Positions 8,095 to 16,559 of a stretch of DNA of 41,505 nucleotides are shown one piece after another. Below the pieces are notes generated by a model. It was not told the DNA's origin. It worked only from the letters and a program-made list of their open reading frames with translations, and ran no database searches. A program made the translations under genes and the position numbers. Every line of letters starts with the position of its first letter. Within the stretch, counting starts at the first letter, position 1. This DNA comes from Truepera sp. bin119. GTDB taxonomy: Bacteria > Deinococcota > Deinococci > Deinococcales > Trueperaceae. The stretch lies in NCBI GenBank assembly GCA_002239005.1, contig MPNL01000029.1, positions 1 to 41,505 of the forward strand, written 5' to 3'.

Positions 8095-8903
8095 TAGTGG
8101 CCCCCTCGGAGCGCCTCTCGAACTTCGGTGGCGAGCTCGAAGAACCGCTCGGATTCCCGGGTCTCGGGGTCCCGAGGGTAAGGGAGATCCACCTCGACCA
8201 CCCTCTCGATCTTGCCGGGACGGGGAGTCATGACCACGATTCGGCCCGACAAGAACACAGCCTCGGGGATCGAGTGGGTAACAAAGACCACAGTCTTCCG
8301 GGTCTCCTCCCAGATCCTTAGCAATTCAAGGTTCATAGCTTCTCGGGTGATCTCGTCCAGGGCGCCGAAAGGCTCGTCCATCAGCAGGAGCTTGGGGTCG
8401 AAGGCGAGCGCCCGGGCGATCGAGACCCGCTGCTGCATCCCTCCAGAGAGCTGCCAAGGGTACTGCTGGTGGAAGCCGCTGAGCCCCACCCGCTCGAGGA
8501 GTCGGGCCGCCCGTAGACGCCGCTCATCGCGGGGGACTCCCATGATCTCAAGGGGGAGCATCACATTCTTGAGAACCGTCCGCCAGTCGTAGAGGACCGG
8601 AGCCTGGAACACGTAGCCGTACTCCCGGTCGAGCCGCGCCTGGCGTGGCGACTTCCCGGCCACCTCGAGGCGGCCGGAGGTCGGTTGGATCAGATCCGCC
8701 ACGAGTCTTAGCAGCGTCGTCTTGCCACAGCCAGAGGGGCCGATGAGGCTAACGAACTCTCCGTTAAGCACCGAGAGATTGGCATCCTGCAGCGCCACCG
8801 TTTCGGCACCCCGTTCGCTGTAGACCATCGAGAGGCCGTCGACCTCGATGACAACCTCGGTGCCCTCACAGCCTGTGGGGGCGCTGGGGCGCGGTTCGAC
8901 CAC
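8094..8903 (-). CDS. ABC transporter ATP-binding protein (SsuB/TauB type)
   Basis: A 269-residue nucleotide-binding subunit with all expected motifs: Walker A GPSGCGKTT (55-63), Q-loop VFQAP (Gln100), signature LSGGMQQR (152-159), Walker B LLLMDEP (172-178), D-loop GALD and the switch His in VFVTHS (His210). The GTG start at 8903 follows the dihydropyrimidinase stop by six bases, and its GAGGAG ribosome site overlaps that stop. The last base of its own stop is the first base of the next gene's start. It supplies the energy for import by the two adjoining permeases and acts on the cytoplasmic face of the membrane. Confidence 0.93.
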   Translation of the reverse strand: MVEPRPSAPTGCEGTEVVIEVDGLSMVYSERGAETVALQDANLSVLNGEFVSLIGPSGCGKTTLLRLVADLIQPTSGRLEVAGKSPRQARLDREYGYVFQAPVLYDWRTVLKNVMLPLEIMGVPRDERRLRAARLLERVGLSGFHQQYPWQLSGGMQQRVSIARALAFDPKLLLMDEPFGALDEITREAMNLELLRIWEETRKTVVFVTHSIPEAVFLSGRIVVMTPRPGKIERVVEVDLPYPRDPETRESERFFELATEVREALRGGH

Positions 8904-8909
8904 GACTCC

Positions 8910-10289
8910 TCAGCTTACGGGCTCACGCCGCAGCAGCTCTCCGCGGGTCGGATCCCCTATGAAGGTGCCATCCCGGACCTGAACCGCCCCGCGCACCGTG
9001 ACCACGCTCGGCCTGCCATCGATCTCCATCCCCTCATAGCCGCTATAGTCGACATTCATGACCTGTGTGGAGGCCGATAGCTTGCCCCGATAGCGGGGAT
9101 CGTAGACCACGAGGTCTGCATCGGAACCGATCTGGATCGTGCCCTTGCGTGGGAAGAGGCCGAACAGCTTGGCCGCACGGGTACTGGCTGCGTCGACGAA
9201 GCGGTGGATGTCGAGTCTGCCCCGGCTTACCCCGTAGGTGTAGAGCAGGTTCACCCGGTCCTCGATAGCGGCGATGCCGTTCGGGATCTGTGTGAAGTCC
9301 TCCCTGCCCATCTCCTTCTGGCCCCGGAAATCGAACGGGGCGTGGTCGGTCCCGACGGTGTCGATGAAGCCCTGCTCCAGCGCCCACCACAGGGCCCGCT
9401 GATCGCGGAGTGTCCTCAGCGGGGGAGACATAACGTATTTGGCACCCTCGAAGTCGGGCCGCTCCGCGTAGCTGGCATCGAGGATTAAGTGGGGAATCAC
9501 GCACTCGATTGCGAGATCGACGCCGCGACTCTTGGCGGCCATCGCGGCGGCCAGTGCCGCCTCACAGCTTAAGTGCACGACGTAGCCCTTTGCGCCGGTC
9601 GCCTCGACGAAGGTGGCGAAGTGGGAGGTCCCGTCAGCCTCCACCTGCACCGGCCGGCTCGGTTCATGCCACTCGGGGCCGGTCTTGCCCTCGGCGAGGA
9701 GTTGGGCCTGGAGCTGCGCTATCAGATCGGCGTTCTCAGCGTGGGCGGTAACGATGACCCCGAGTTCCTTTGCTAGGGCGAGGACCTTAAACAGCTCTTC
9801 GTCATCCACACCGAAGAACCCCTTGTAGGCGAGATAGACCTTAAACGAGGTGGTGCCGTCGCGCACGACCTCGCGGAGCTGATCTGCGGTGGTGGTGTCG
9901 AACCTAGACACCCCCATGTGGAAGGCGTAGTCGCAGGCGCTGTTGCCAGCGGCCTTGGATTTCCACAGCCCGTAGCTCTCGAGGGGATCATCAAACCGGG
10001 TGCCCGCACACATTTCGATGAAGGTGGTGGTGCCGCCGATGAGCGCCGCTTGGCTACCGGTCGTGTGAGTGTCTTTCGAAAGGGTCCCCATGAACGGCAG
10101 GTGGATGTGGACATGAGGGTCGACAAATCCGGGGAAGACGTACTGCCCGGCCGCGTCGATCTCCTCGGTCCCTGGGGGCACCTTGAGAGCCGGGCCGATG
10201 CGGGTAATGATTTCGCCTTCGCAGTAGATGTCGGCTCTGAACCGGCTGTCGCCGGTAATGATCTCGCCGTTCTTGATAAGCAGGGGCAA
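8910..10289 (-). CDS. hydA: Dihydropyrimidinase / D-hydantoinase
   Basis: A 459-residue cyclic amidohydrolase. The binuclear zinc site is complete: HVH at 59-61, the carboxylated Lys150 in TSFKVYLAYK, His183 in TAHAEN, His239 in VVHLS and Asp315 in GTDHAPF. The length and the C-terminal DVDY-like segment NVDYSGYEGMEI fit dihydropyrimidinases. The start is a TTG at 10289 with a strong GGAGGAGG ribosome site. It hydrolyses dihydrouracil or dihydrothymine to the N-carbamoyl-beta-amino acid. It lies 37 bases after preA and 6 before the ATPase gene, in the middle of the operon. A hydantoinase role is possible, but the PreT/PreA and PydC partners favour pyrimidine breakdown. Confidence 0.93.
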   Translation of the reverse strand: MPLLIKNGEIITGDSRFRADIYCEGEIITRIGPALKVPPGTEEIDAAGQYVFPGFVDPHVHIHLPFMGTLSKDTHTTGSQAALIGGTTTFIEMCAGTRFDDPLESYGLWKSKAAGNSACDYAFHMGVSRFDTTTADQLREVVRDGTTSFKVYLAYKGFFGVDDEELFKVLALAKELGVIVTAHAENADLIAQLQAQLLAEGKTGPEWHEPSRPVQVEADGTSHFATFVEATGAKGYVVHLSCEAALAAAMAAKSRGVDLAIECVIPHLILDASYAERPDFEGAKYVMSPPLRTLRDQRALWWALEQGFIDTVGTDHAPFDFRGQKEMGREDFTQIPNGIAAIEDRVNLLYTYGVSRGRLDIHRFVDAASTRAAKLFGLFPRKGTIQIGSDADLVVYDPRYRGKLSASTQVMNVDYSGYEGMEIDGRPSVVTVRGAVQVRDGTFIGDPTRGELLRREPVS

Positions 10290-10326
10290 GGGTTCCTCCT
10301 CCGTTCTCTAGGTCTTGGGGGTGGCG

Positions 10327-11679
10327 CTAATGGATGTCGATGCCGACCTCGGCGCGGTAGCGTTCCATCTGGTCCCACTCGAGGATCTCGGGCCGCTCCG
10401 AGACGAGTTGATTCCAGGTGACGCTCTTGCGGCCCGAATCGACCTCGACCATGCTGATGCACTCGTCGACAGGGCAGACAAGCGAGCAGAGGTTGCAGCC
10501 GACACAGTCACCCTCCCGGACCAGGGGCTGCGGCTTCACCTCGCCAGCGTAGGTGGTGGGATCGATCTTCGCCCCATCCACGGTGAGGTCGATGCACTGG
10601 TGGGCTCCCTCATCGCAGGCGACGTAGCAGAGGTTGCAGTTGATGCAGGTCTCGGGGTCGATCCGGGCGACGACCTTGTAGGAGAGGTCGAGGTTGCCGA
10701 AGTCACTGATCCGTGGTACTGACAGGCCCACGATGTCTCGGACCGAGGCGAGGCCCTTCGCATCCAACCAGTTACCGAGCCCGTCGGTCAGGTCCTCGAT
10801 GATGCGGAACCCGTAGTGCATCACCGCGGTGCACACCTGCAACGAGGTGGCACCTAGCAGCAGGAACTCGGCCGCATCGCGCCATGTCTCGATCCCTCCC
10901 ATGCCGCTGATCGGGAGCCCCCTTGTCTGCACCTCTTGGAGTCCGGCCACGGCGGATAGCATGTGGAGCGCCACCGGCTTGACGGCGGGCCCCGCGTAGC
11001 CGCCATGGCCGGACTTGCCGCCGATATCGGGGTAGATCTTAAAGGTGTCGAGGTCAACACCGATGATCGAGTTGATGGTGTTGATGAGACTTAAGGCGTC
11101 GGCTCCGCCGCGCACCGCAGCGCGGGCGGGCGGCGTTACGTCGGTGACGTTGGGAGTAAGCTTCACGATCACGGGGATAGTGGCTGCCTCGGCCACCCAG
11201 CCGGTGATCATTGAGCAGTACTCGGGGACTTGGCCCACCGCCGAGCCCATCCCCCGCTCCGACATGCCGTGTGGGCAGCCGTAGTTGAGTTCGATGCCGT
11301 CGGCTCCGGCATCCTCAATGCGGGCGACGATGTCCTGCCAGGTCTCAGGCTTGGACTCGACCATGGCCGAGACCACGACGGCCCGGTCTGGCCACAGGCG
11401 TTTGACCTCCGCGATCTCCCTTATATTCACCTCGAGGGGCCGGTCGCTGATCAGTTCGATATTGTTGATGGCCACCAGCTTCTGGCCGCCGAACTCGAAG
11501 CCGCCGTAGCGATTGGAGACGTTGAGGATCGGCTCCCCGATCGTCTTCCACACCGCTCCCCCCCAGCCCTGCTCGAAAGCCTTGTTGACCTGATAGGCGC
11601 TGTTCGATGGGGGGGCAGAGGCGAGCCAGAACGGGTTAGGGCTCCTGATGCCTGCGAAGTTTATGGAGAGATCGGCCAT
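10327..11679 (-). CDS. preA: NAD-dependent dihydropyrimidine dehydrogenase subunit PreA
   Basis: A 450-residue protein with a dihydroorotate-dehydrogenase-like FMN barrel, followed by a two-cluster ferredoxin domain. Landmarks are NYGCPHGMSERGMGSAVGQ (132-150), the KLTPNVTD strand, SLINTINS and the GMGGI phosphate site. Two 4Fe-4S sets follow: Cys345/348/351/355 and Cys392/395/398/402. It has the length of bacterial PreA, which corresponds to the C-terminal half of animal DPD. With PreT it forms the enzyme that interconverts uracil/thymine and their 5,6-dihydro forms. The ATG at 11679 has a GGGAGG ribosome site, and the gap to preT is nine bases. Confidence 0.94.
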   Translation of the reverse strand: MADLSINFAGIRSPNPFWLASAPPSNSAYQVNKAFEQGWGGAVWKTIGEPILNVSNRYGGFEFGGQKLVAINNIELISDRPLEVNIREIAEVKRLWPDRAVVVSAMVESKPETWQDIVARIEDAGADGIELNYGCPHGMSERGMGSAVGQVPEYCSMITGWVAEAATIPVIVKLTPNVTDVTPPARAAVRGGADALSLINTINSIIGVDLDTFKIYPDIGGKSGHGGYAGPAVKPVALHMLSAVAGLQEVQTRGLPISGMGGIETWRDAAEFLLLGATSLQVCTAVMHYGFRIIEDLTDGLGNWLDAKGLASVRDIVGLSVPRISDFGNLDLSYKVVARIDPETCINCNLCYVACDEGAHQCIDLTVDGAKIDPTTYAGEVKPQPLVREGDCVGCNLCSLVCPVDECISMVEVDSGRKSVTWNQLVSERPEILEWDQMERYRAEVGIDIH

Positions 11680-11688
11680 GGGGCCTCC

Positions 11689-13056
11689 CTAAAGGGCTGC
11701 TGCCGCACTGGAGAGTTGGGCGTGGATGCTTCGGGCGGCGATCTTGCCATCCTCGGTTGCGGTCACGGTCATCGCCTCACCGACCAGGCGGATGCAATCT
11801 CCGCCCGCGAAGACCTGGGGGTTGGAGGTTCGGAGTTCACTATCCACTTTCAGGTACCCACTCTCCTGCTCGAGGTCGAAGGCCTGTGCGAGTGCGTGCG
11901 GTGCCTCCTGACCGATGGCTCGGATGACCTGGTCGCAGGGCAGCACCCATTCGCTGCCCTCGACCGGCGCGGGCCGGCGGCGACCGTCGGGCCCGGGCTC
12001 GCCGAGGGCTACGCGCACGCACCGCAGTCCGGTCACCCTACCGCCCTCTCCGATCACCTCTACGGGCTGGTTGAGGAAGCGGAACTCCACCCCCTCGCTC
12101 CGGATGAAGTCGACCTCAAAGTCGTAGGCGGGCATCTCTGTCTCACCCCTCCGGTAGACGATGACGACCCGTTCAGCGCCGAGGCGCTTGGCGATGGTGG
12201 CGGCATCAATGGCGGTGTTGCCCGCCCCGATGATGGCGACCTCGCGGCCGACCGGGAGGTCGGCCAACCCTTCGAGCCCGTCTTTCTCGGCGAGCTTGGT
12301 CGCCGCGATGAACGACAGGGCCTCGGTCGAGCCCTCGAGGTTCTCACCGGGGATGCCCAACTGGGGTACGCTGCCCATGCCGGCGCCGATGAACACGGCA
12401 TCATAGTTCTTCAGCAACTCTTCGGTCGGGATGTCGCTCCCCACCGTGACTCCGGTTCGGATCTCTACGCCGAGTTGGCGGATGAACTCCACCTCCTGGA
12501 GTGAGACCCGGATCGGTTCCCGCATCACCACGATGCCGTAGGTGGAGAGACCGCCTGGCAGTTCATTCTTCTCAAATACCGTGGTCCGGTAGCCGAGCTT
12601 GGCCAGCTCCCCTGCGCAGGTCAGCCCTGCAGGTCCGGCACCCACGATTGCCACGGACCGACCGTTATCAGGCGCGGGTGTGAAGGGGGCTAGGTCGAGG
12701 CTGTAGAGGTAGTCCATGGCGTAGCGCTGGAGCCTGCCGATCTCGATCGGCTTGTGGTCGCTACCAAGGACGCAAGCCCCTTCACACAGCTCCTCAACCG
12801 GGCAGACCCGGCTGCAAGTGGCCCCCATCAGGTTGGCTTCTAGGATGGTCACGGCCGATCCGGTGATGTTGTCGGTAGCGATCTTCTTGATGAACGTTGG
12901 GATGTCGATCGAAGTCGGACAGGCCCGGATGCAGGGAGCGTCAAAGCAGTACAGACAGCGATTCGCCTCAATTTTCGCCTCACGGCGGCTGAGCGGCGGT
13001 TTCAGCTCAGTGAAGCGTTCAGCAAGGACCTCCAGGGACAGGGGGGTGGTAGCCAT
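11689..13056 (-). CDS. preT: Dihydropyrimidine dehydrogenase subunit PreT
   Basis: The FAD/NAD(P) and Fe-S subunit, about 455 residues from the ATG at 13056, seven bases after the pydC stop; an ATG at 13077 overlapping pydC is the alternative. The N-terminal domain has eight cysteines in two groups (34/37/42/46 and 81/85/91/95), as in glutamate synthase small chain and the N-terminal part of DPD. An FAD-binding GAGPAG follows at 139-144, then ELPGGL, the nucleotide-binding IIGAGNTA and the C-terminal FAD segment VFAGGDC. It would take electrons from NAD(P)H and pass them through its clusters to PreA. Gene order preT-preA matches the two-gene bacterial enzyme. Confidence 0.92.
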   Translation of the reverse strand: MATTPLSLEVLAERFTELKPPLSRREAKIEANRCLYCFDAPCIRACPTSIDIPTFIKKIATDNITGSAVTILEANLMGATCSRVCPVEELCEGACVLGSDHKPIEIGRLQRYAMDYLYSLDLAPFTPAPDNGRSVAIVGAGPAGLTCAGELAKLGYRTTVFEKNELPGGLSTYGIVVMREPIRVSLQEVEFIRQLGVEIRTGVTVGSDIPTEELLKNYDAVFIGAGMGSVPQLGIPGENLEGSTEALSFIAATKLAEKDGLEGLADLPVGREVAIIGAGNTAIDAATIAKRLGAERVVIVYRRGETEMPAYDFEVDFIRSEGVEFRFLNQPVEVIGEGGRVTGLRCVRVALGEPGPDGRRRPAPVEGSEWVLPCDQVIRAIGQEAPHALAQAFDLEQESGYLKVDSELRTSNPQVFAGGDCIRLVGEAMTVTATEDGKIAARSIHAQLSSAAAAL

Positions 13057-13063
13057 CAGGGAT

Positions 13064-13915
13064 TCACCAGCCGTCATGCAGTTCGGGGCAGCGGTCGTGG
13101 TAGAACTGCCAGAGGTCACGAACCTCCTGGATCGACTCTAGGTTGAGGTCCGCCGTGATCAACTCATCCTGATCTCGGCTGCCGACCGCCACGATCTTCC
13201 CACCTGGATTCACGAAGTACGATAGTCCATGGAATTTGCTGGTATCCCAGGATTGCTCGTGCCCTACCCGATTGATGACTCCGACGAAGTAACCGTTGGA
13301 AACGGCGTGGGCCGGCTGCTCAGGCCTCCACAGGTGCTCCGGTAGGCCAGCCGCTACCGCTGACGGGTTGAACACGATCTCTGCACTGCTGAGTTCCAAT
13401 GCCCGTGCCCCTTCTGGGAGGTGTCGATCGTGGCAGATATAGATACCGATATTACCCACCGCCGTTTCGAATACGGGGTAGCCGAGGCTTCCTGATCGGA
13501 AGGAGAACCGCTCATAGAGGCCGGATCTCAGGGGAATTTGGGTCTTGCGGTACTTGCCTAGATAGCTCCCGTCAGCGTCGATCACTGCGGCTGTATGGTA
13601 GTAGGCACCGGTCAGTTCCTGTTCGTAGACCGGCACCACGAGGACCATGCCATGTCGCTTGGCGAGTTCCATCATCATCTGGGCGATGGGTCCGTCCGGG
13701 ATGGATTCTGCGGTGTCGTTCCACCTACTGTCCTGGCTGGTGCAGAGGTAGGGCCCGCAGAAAGTCTCTTGGAGGCAGAGTACCTGCACCCCCTGCCTCC
13801 CCGCCTCCTCAATCAGGGAGATATGCTTGTCGACCCTAGCCTGCTTGATGGTGCCGAGATCAGTGTCGCTGGGGGTGGACGCCCGGACCAGTCCACCTTT
13901 GACAATCCTTGGCAT
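13064..13915 (-). CDS. pydC: Beta-ureidopropionase, nitrilase superfamily
   Basis: A carbon-nitrogen hydrolase of 283 residues. The true start is the ATG at 13915, which has a GGAGG ribosome site; the open frame continues upstream but with unrelated, proline- and glycine-rich sequence. The nitrilase triad is present: Glu50 in LCLQETFCGP, Lys124 in GKYRKTQIP and Cys161 in IGIYICHDRHLPEGAR. The ICxDRHxPEG form resembles N-carbamoyl-beta-alanine amidohydrolases. It would convert N-carbamoyl-beta-alanine to beta-alanine, ammonia and CO2, the third step after PreTA and HydA. It is the first gene of the operon, so the operon promoter should lie just upstream, within 13916-14350. Confidence 0.88.
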   Translation of the reverse strand: MPRIVKGGLVRASTPSDTDLGTIKQARVDKHISLIEEAGRQGVQVLCLQETFCGPYLCTSQDSRWNDTAESIPDGPIAQMMMELAKRHGMVLVVPVYEQELTGAYYHTAAVIDADGSYLGKYRKTQIPLRSGLYERFSFRSGSLGYPVFETAVGNIGIYICHDRHLPEGARALELSSAEIVFNPSAVAAGLPEHLWRPEQPAHAVSNGYFVGVINRVGHEQSWDTSKFHGLSYFVNPGGKIVAVGSRDQDELITADLNLESIQEVRDLWQFYHDRCPELHDGW

Positions 13916-14354
13916 GGCTACCTCCGTTTCGGTGGCGAGGCCTAATGAGTGATGTCGGTCCTCGCCGGGTGCCGCCACACCCCACAGACTTGCCGCCTTG
14001 GGGGCACCCGGCGTCAGGCGGCATGGGCTAGGAGTTCCTACAGCATACCCATCAGGCCCCGCTAAGGGCGTGGCAGTATGGGGCGGAGACCTGCACTCAA
14101 CTTGGCCTCCACGGGAGAGGGGTTGTTGTAGGGTCGCGGCCCCCAGAACTCTCAACGGGGTCCCGAAAGTACTTCGCTAGAAGGTCCACACTCCTGTGGG
14201 CTGGCGTTGTCGGTGTGCCGGTGTGCCGGTGTGAGCTTCCGGCTCGCAGGGATTCCTATCGGTCGGCATTTCCCCTGGTGATGAAGCTGAATCTTCAGGG
14301 TTCGAACGTCGACGTTTCAGCGTATAGATTGCGACGCAACCCACCGTGCATATT
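13916..14354. other. Upstream region of the pyrimidine operon
   Basis: About 440 bp without a supported gene. It must contain the promoter of the minus-strand pydC operon, but no convincing -35/-10 pair was found. It also contains three tandem copies of an 8-bp unit (14211-14234). No regulator gene or clear operator palindrome was seen. It ends at the left tip of the IS982-type miniature element at 14355. Confidence 0.45.
14211..14234. repeat. Short tandem repeat, three 8-bp units
   Basis: The octamer CGGTGTGC occurs three times head to tail at 14211, 14219 and 14227; the last copy ends in A instead of C. It lies upstream of both the pydC operon and the miniature IS. No function can be assigned, and slippage-prone variation is possible. 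Confidence 0.8.
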
Positions 14355-14568
14355 ACGTCGTTTGCTACTTGATCTGCAGGTAAAGAACGGGGGATGGTAG
14401 GTTGTTATGATTCCCCATCCCCGATACCGGTATACGCTAGCAGACCTGTTCCAGACGGACTCTACGAATCTTGTCCGTCCTCGAGTCCGACTTTGAGCGC
14501 GGGTAAACCTTAAGATTGCAACCTTCGACCTGCTCTACTCGGGGTGCTATTCAGGTAGCAAACGGGGT
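14355..14568 (+). mobile_element. 214-bp internally deleted IS982-type element (MITE-like)
   Basis: The left tip begins ACGTCGTTTGCTACTTGATC and the right tip ends with the inverted form ATTCAGGTAGCAAACGGGGT. The two pair as imperfect terminal inverted repeats sharing the core GTTTGCTACNTGA. The first 105 or so bases match, in the same orientation, the 5' end of the IS982-like transposase unit at 20827 and inwards, including the transposase start codon (ATG at 14408). The last 55 or so match the tip at 18506-18560. The middle of the element is missing. The tetranucleotide TATT flanks it directly on both sides (14351-14354 and 14569-14572), as expected for a target duplication. It has no coding capacity and could move only with a transposase in trans. 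Confidence 0.72.
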
Positions 14569-14600
14569 TATTGGCATATTGCTGTGTTATAGTTTCTAAA

Positions 14601-14616
14601 CCTCAGTTCCCTGAGG
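14601..14616 (+). promoter_or_regulatory. Hairpin holding the ribosome site of the di-haem gene
   Basis: CCTCAG (14601-14606), a four-base loop, and CTGAGG (14611-14616) make a perfect 6-bp hairpin. The GAGG of the 3' arm is the only Shine-Dalgarno-like sequence for the gene. It is too close for the ATG at 14617 but nine bases from the GTG at 14626. The hairpin could reduce translation; that is inference. Confidence 0.4.
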
Positions 14617-14625
14617 ATGGTGGTT

Positions 14626-16125
14626 GTGACCCTGCCTCGTACCCTCTGTCTGCTCGGCGTGCTTCTCGTTGCCAGGGCGCTCCTGTCGCTGACGGTAAGA
14701 GCGCACGAGCCTCACGTCTGCCCAGAGGATTACCCCGACACACCCGCACTGGCCGGACATGTTGAGCAACGGGAGATCGTGAGCAGGTTGATCGACTTCG
14801 ACGAGATCGTTGGCATCGGGAGGGAGTGGTTCGTCGCTGTCGTGAACTCCTGCGACGGTCAGGGCCGCCCGGCAACGACGGGAGCGGGCAACAAGCGTGC
14901 CCCCGGCCAGCCGGCCTTCATCCGCACCTCGGCTCCCGATTCGAATTCCTGTGCTGGCTGCCACGTCCAGCCCCGGGTTGGCGGCGGCGGAGACTTCGTC
15001 GCCAACGTGTTTGTTCTCGCCCAAGACCGGGACCCGGTGACGGATCGCGTGTCGGCGGAGTTCAGCAACGAACGGAACACCCTGGGCATGTTTGGATCGG
15101 GGGCGATCGAGATGCTCGCCCGCGAGATGACGGCGGATCTGCAGGACATCCGTGAGGCCGCCATCGCCGCGGCGGCCGAGAGCGGTGAGGTGGTAACCCG
15201 GTCGCTAGACACGAAGGGTGTGAATTTCGGTAGCGTCACTGCCTTGCCCGACGGCACTGTCGACACGAGTGGGGTCCTCGGGGTCGATGCCGACCTGATC
15301 ATTAGACCGTTCCACCAGGCCGGAGTGGTGGTATCCCTCCGAGAGTTCACCGTAAACGCTTTCAACCACCATCACGGCCTACTGGCGGAGGAACGTTTTG
15401 ACCTCAATCTTGCTAAGGGATTCGACTCGGACTATGACGAGGACGGCGTTCACAGGGAGCTGACGGTTGGAGACATCACCGCTGTCACCCTCTTCCAAGC
15501 CGCTCTGGGCACGCCGGGGCGGGTCCTGCCCGTCCTGGTCGACGAGCAGCAGGTGGTGGATCTTGGAGAGCGTCTGTTCGCACAGGTGGGTTGTGCCAGC
15601 TGCCACGTGCCGAGCATGACCCTCGAAAGCCGGAACTTCGTCGAGCCAAACCCCTGGAATCCGGCCGGGACGTTTAGCGACACGGCGCAATCGTACCGCT
15701 TCGATCTGACCGCTGAGGGGGAGCTTCCGCGGGTGGAGGCTAGGACAGGTGGTGGGGCGGTGGTGCGGGCCTACACCGACCTGAAACGCCATAATCTCTG
15801 TGACGAGGAGACGGGGTTCTATTGCAATGAGCAGCTCGCACAGGGGCGTCCCAACCAGATGGGTGTGCCGGGCCAGAAGTTCTTCCTCACCCGGAAGCTC
15901 TGGGATGTCGGCAGTTCCGCCCCTTACGGCCATCGCGGAGACCTGACGACGATCACGGACGCAATCCACTATCATGGTGGTGAGGCGAGGATGGCCAGGG
16001 ACACTTTCCTGAATCTCGACGTTGAGGGCCAAGCTGCTATCGTCGCGTTCCTCAAGACACTCCGAGTCCTCCCGCCTGGGTGCGAAGAGCTGATCGTTGA
16101 AGAGGATCACGTCTGTCTCAATTGA
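14626..16125 (+). CDS. Di-haem cytochrome oxidoreductase (DHOR family, COG3488)
   Basis: A secreted c-type cytochrome of about 499 residues. The GTG at 14626 is preferred because its ribosome-site spacing is right; the ATG at 14617 adds three residues. A signal peptide with hydrophobic core LCLLGVLLVARALLSL ends near residue 28. Two haem-binding motifs are seen: CAGCH at about 108 and CASCH at about 322. Between and around them are segments typical of the DHOR/DUF1111 thiol-oxidoreductase-like family, such as REFTVNAFNHHHGL, LWDVGSSAPYGHRGD and the C-terminal AIVAFLKTLR. It should act outside the cytoplasmic membrane in electron transfer; the substrate is not known for most of the family. It stands alone, with a mobile element ending 57 bases upstream of the start. 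Confidence 0.87.
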   Translation: MTLPRTLCLLGVLLVARALLSLTVRAHEPHVCPEDYPDTPALAGHVEQREIVSRLIDFDEIVGIGREWFVAVVNSCDGQGRPATTGAGNKRAPGQPAFIRTSAPDSNSCAGCHVQPRVGGGGDFVANVFVLAQDRDPVTDRVSAEFSNERNTLGMFGSGAIEMLAREMTADLQDIREAAIAAAAESGEVVTRSLDTKGVNFGSVTALPDGTVDTSGVLGVDADLIIRPFHQAGVVVSLREFTVNAFNHHHGLLAEERFDLNLAKGFDSDYDEDGVHRELTVGDITAVTLFQAALGTPGRVLPVLVDEQQVVDLGERLFAQVGCASCHVPSMTLESRNFVEPNPWNPAGTFSDTAQSYRFDLTAEGELPRVEARTGGGAVVRAYTDLKRHNLCDEETGFYCNEQLAQGRPNQMGVPGQKFFLTRKLWDVGSSAPYGHRGDLTTITDAIHYHGGEARMARDTFLNLDVEGQAAIVAFLKTLRVLPPGCEELIVEEDHVCLN

Positions 16126-16559
16126 GGAGCTAGGCTTAAGTCCCCTCTGGGTTCGAGTAGGCTTTGGTCACGATGGACCTGTGGTCTACGACCTGCTTAG
16201 ACGGGCCCACCAACTGTTTGCAAGCTGGATGAGATGGGATGTGCTGAAACCGATTCCGACAAGGGCAGGGTATGGGGTGCAGCCTCGGGTGATCACGTCG
16301 AGTGGCGGGTAACTGACTTGGGGCGCAGGGTGGTGCCGGGGGCAGTCTCTGTGTAGGCCGCAACCTGGGTTGGAGGGATGTCTAGGTTGCCGATCTGACA
16401 ACCGGAGAGGGCAGGTGAAGGCACAGTTTCTGGGGTCCCTGGCAAGAGCCAGTGGGAGCTTGGTGGAGCCTTGTGGCAGTCGGGGAGCGCCGGTAAGGGC
16501 AGGGTTGAGCAGGTCGTCGTGGATTCAAGTTGAACTCTCTCCCCACCCTTGCAGAGGGA
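16126..16559. other. Intergenic region, nothing recognised
   Basis: About 430 bp between the convergent di-haem oxidoreductase and the broken kinase. Open frames are present on both strands, but none shows a family motif, a ribosome site or a sensible composition. No terminator hairpin with a T-tract was found. Confidence 0.5.

Noticed and set aside
11230-12504. A long plus-strand open frame opposite preA/preT
   Set aside because: The opposite strand carries unmistakable PreA and PreT motifs in frame. The plus-strand frame is a by-product of GC-rich codon use.
14211-14234. The tandem octamers as a CRISPR or iteron array
   Set aside because: There are only three 8-bp units with no spacers and no cas or replication gene nearby.
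14290-14320. A T-arm-like GGTTCGAA sequence that might mark a tRNA
   Set aside because: The flanking bases do not pair as a T-stem, and no acceptor, D or anticodon arms can be drawn around it.
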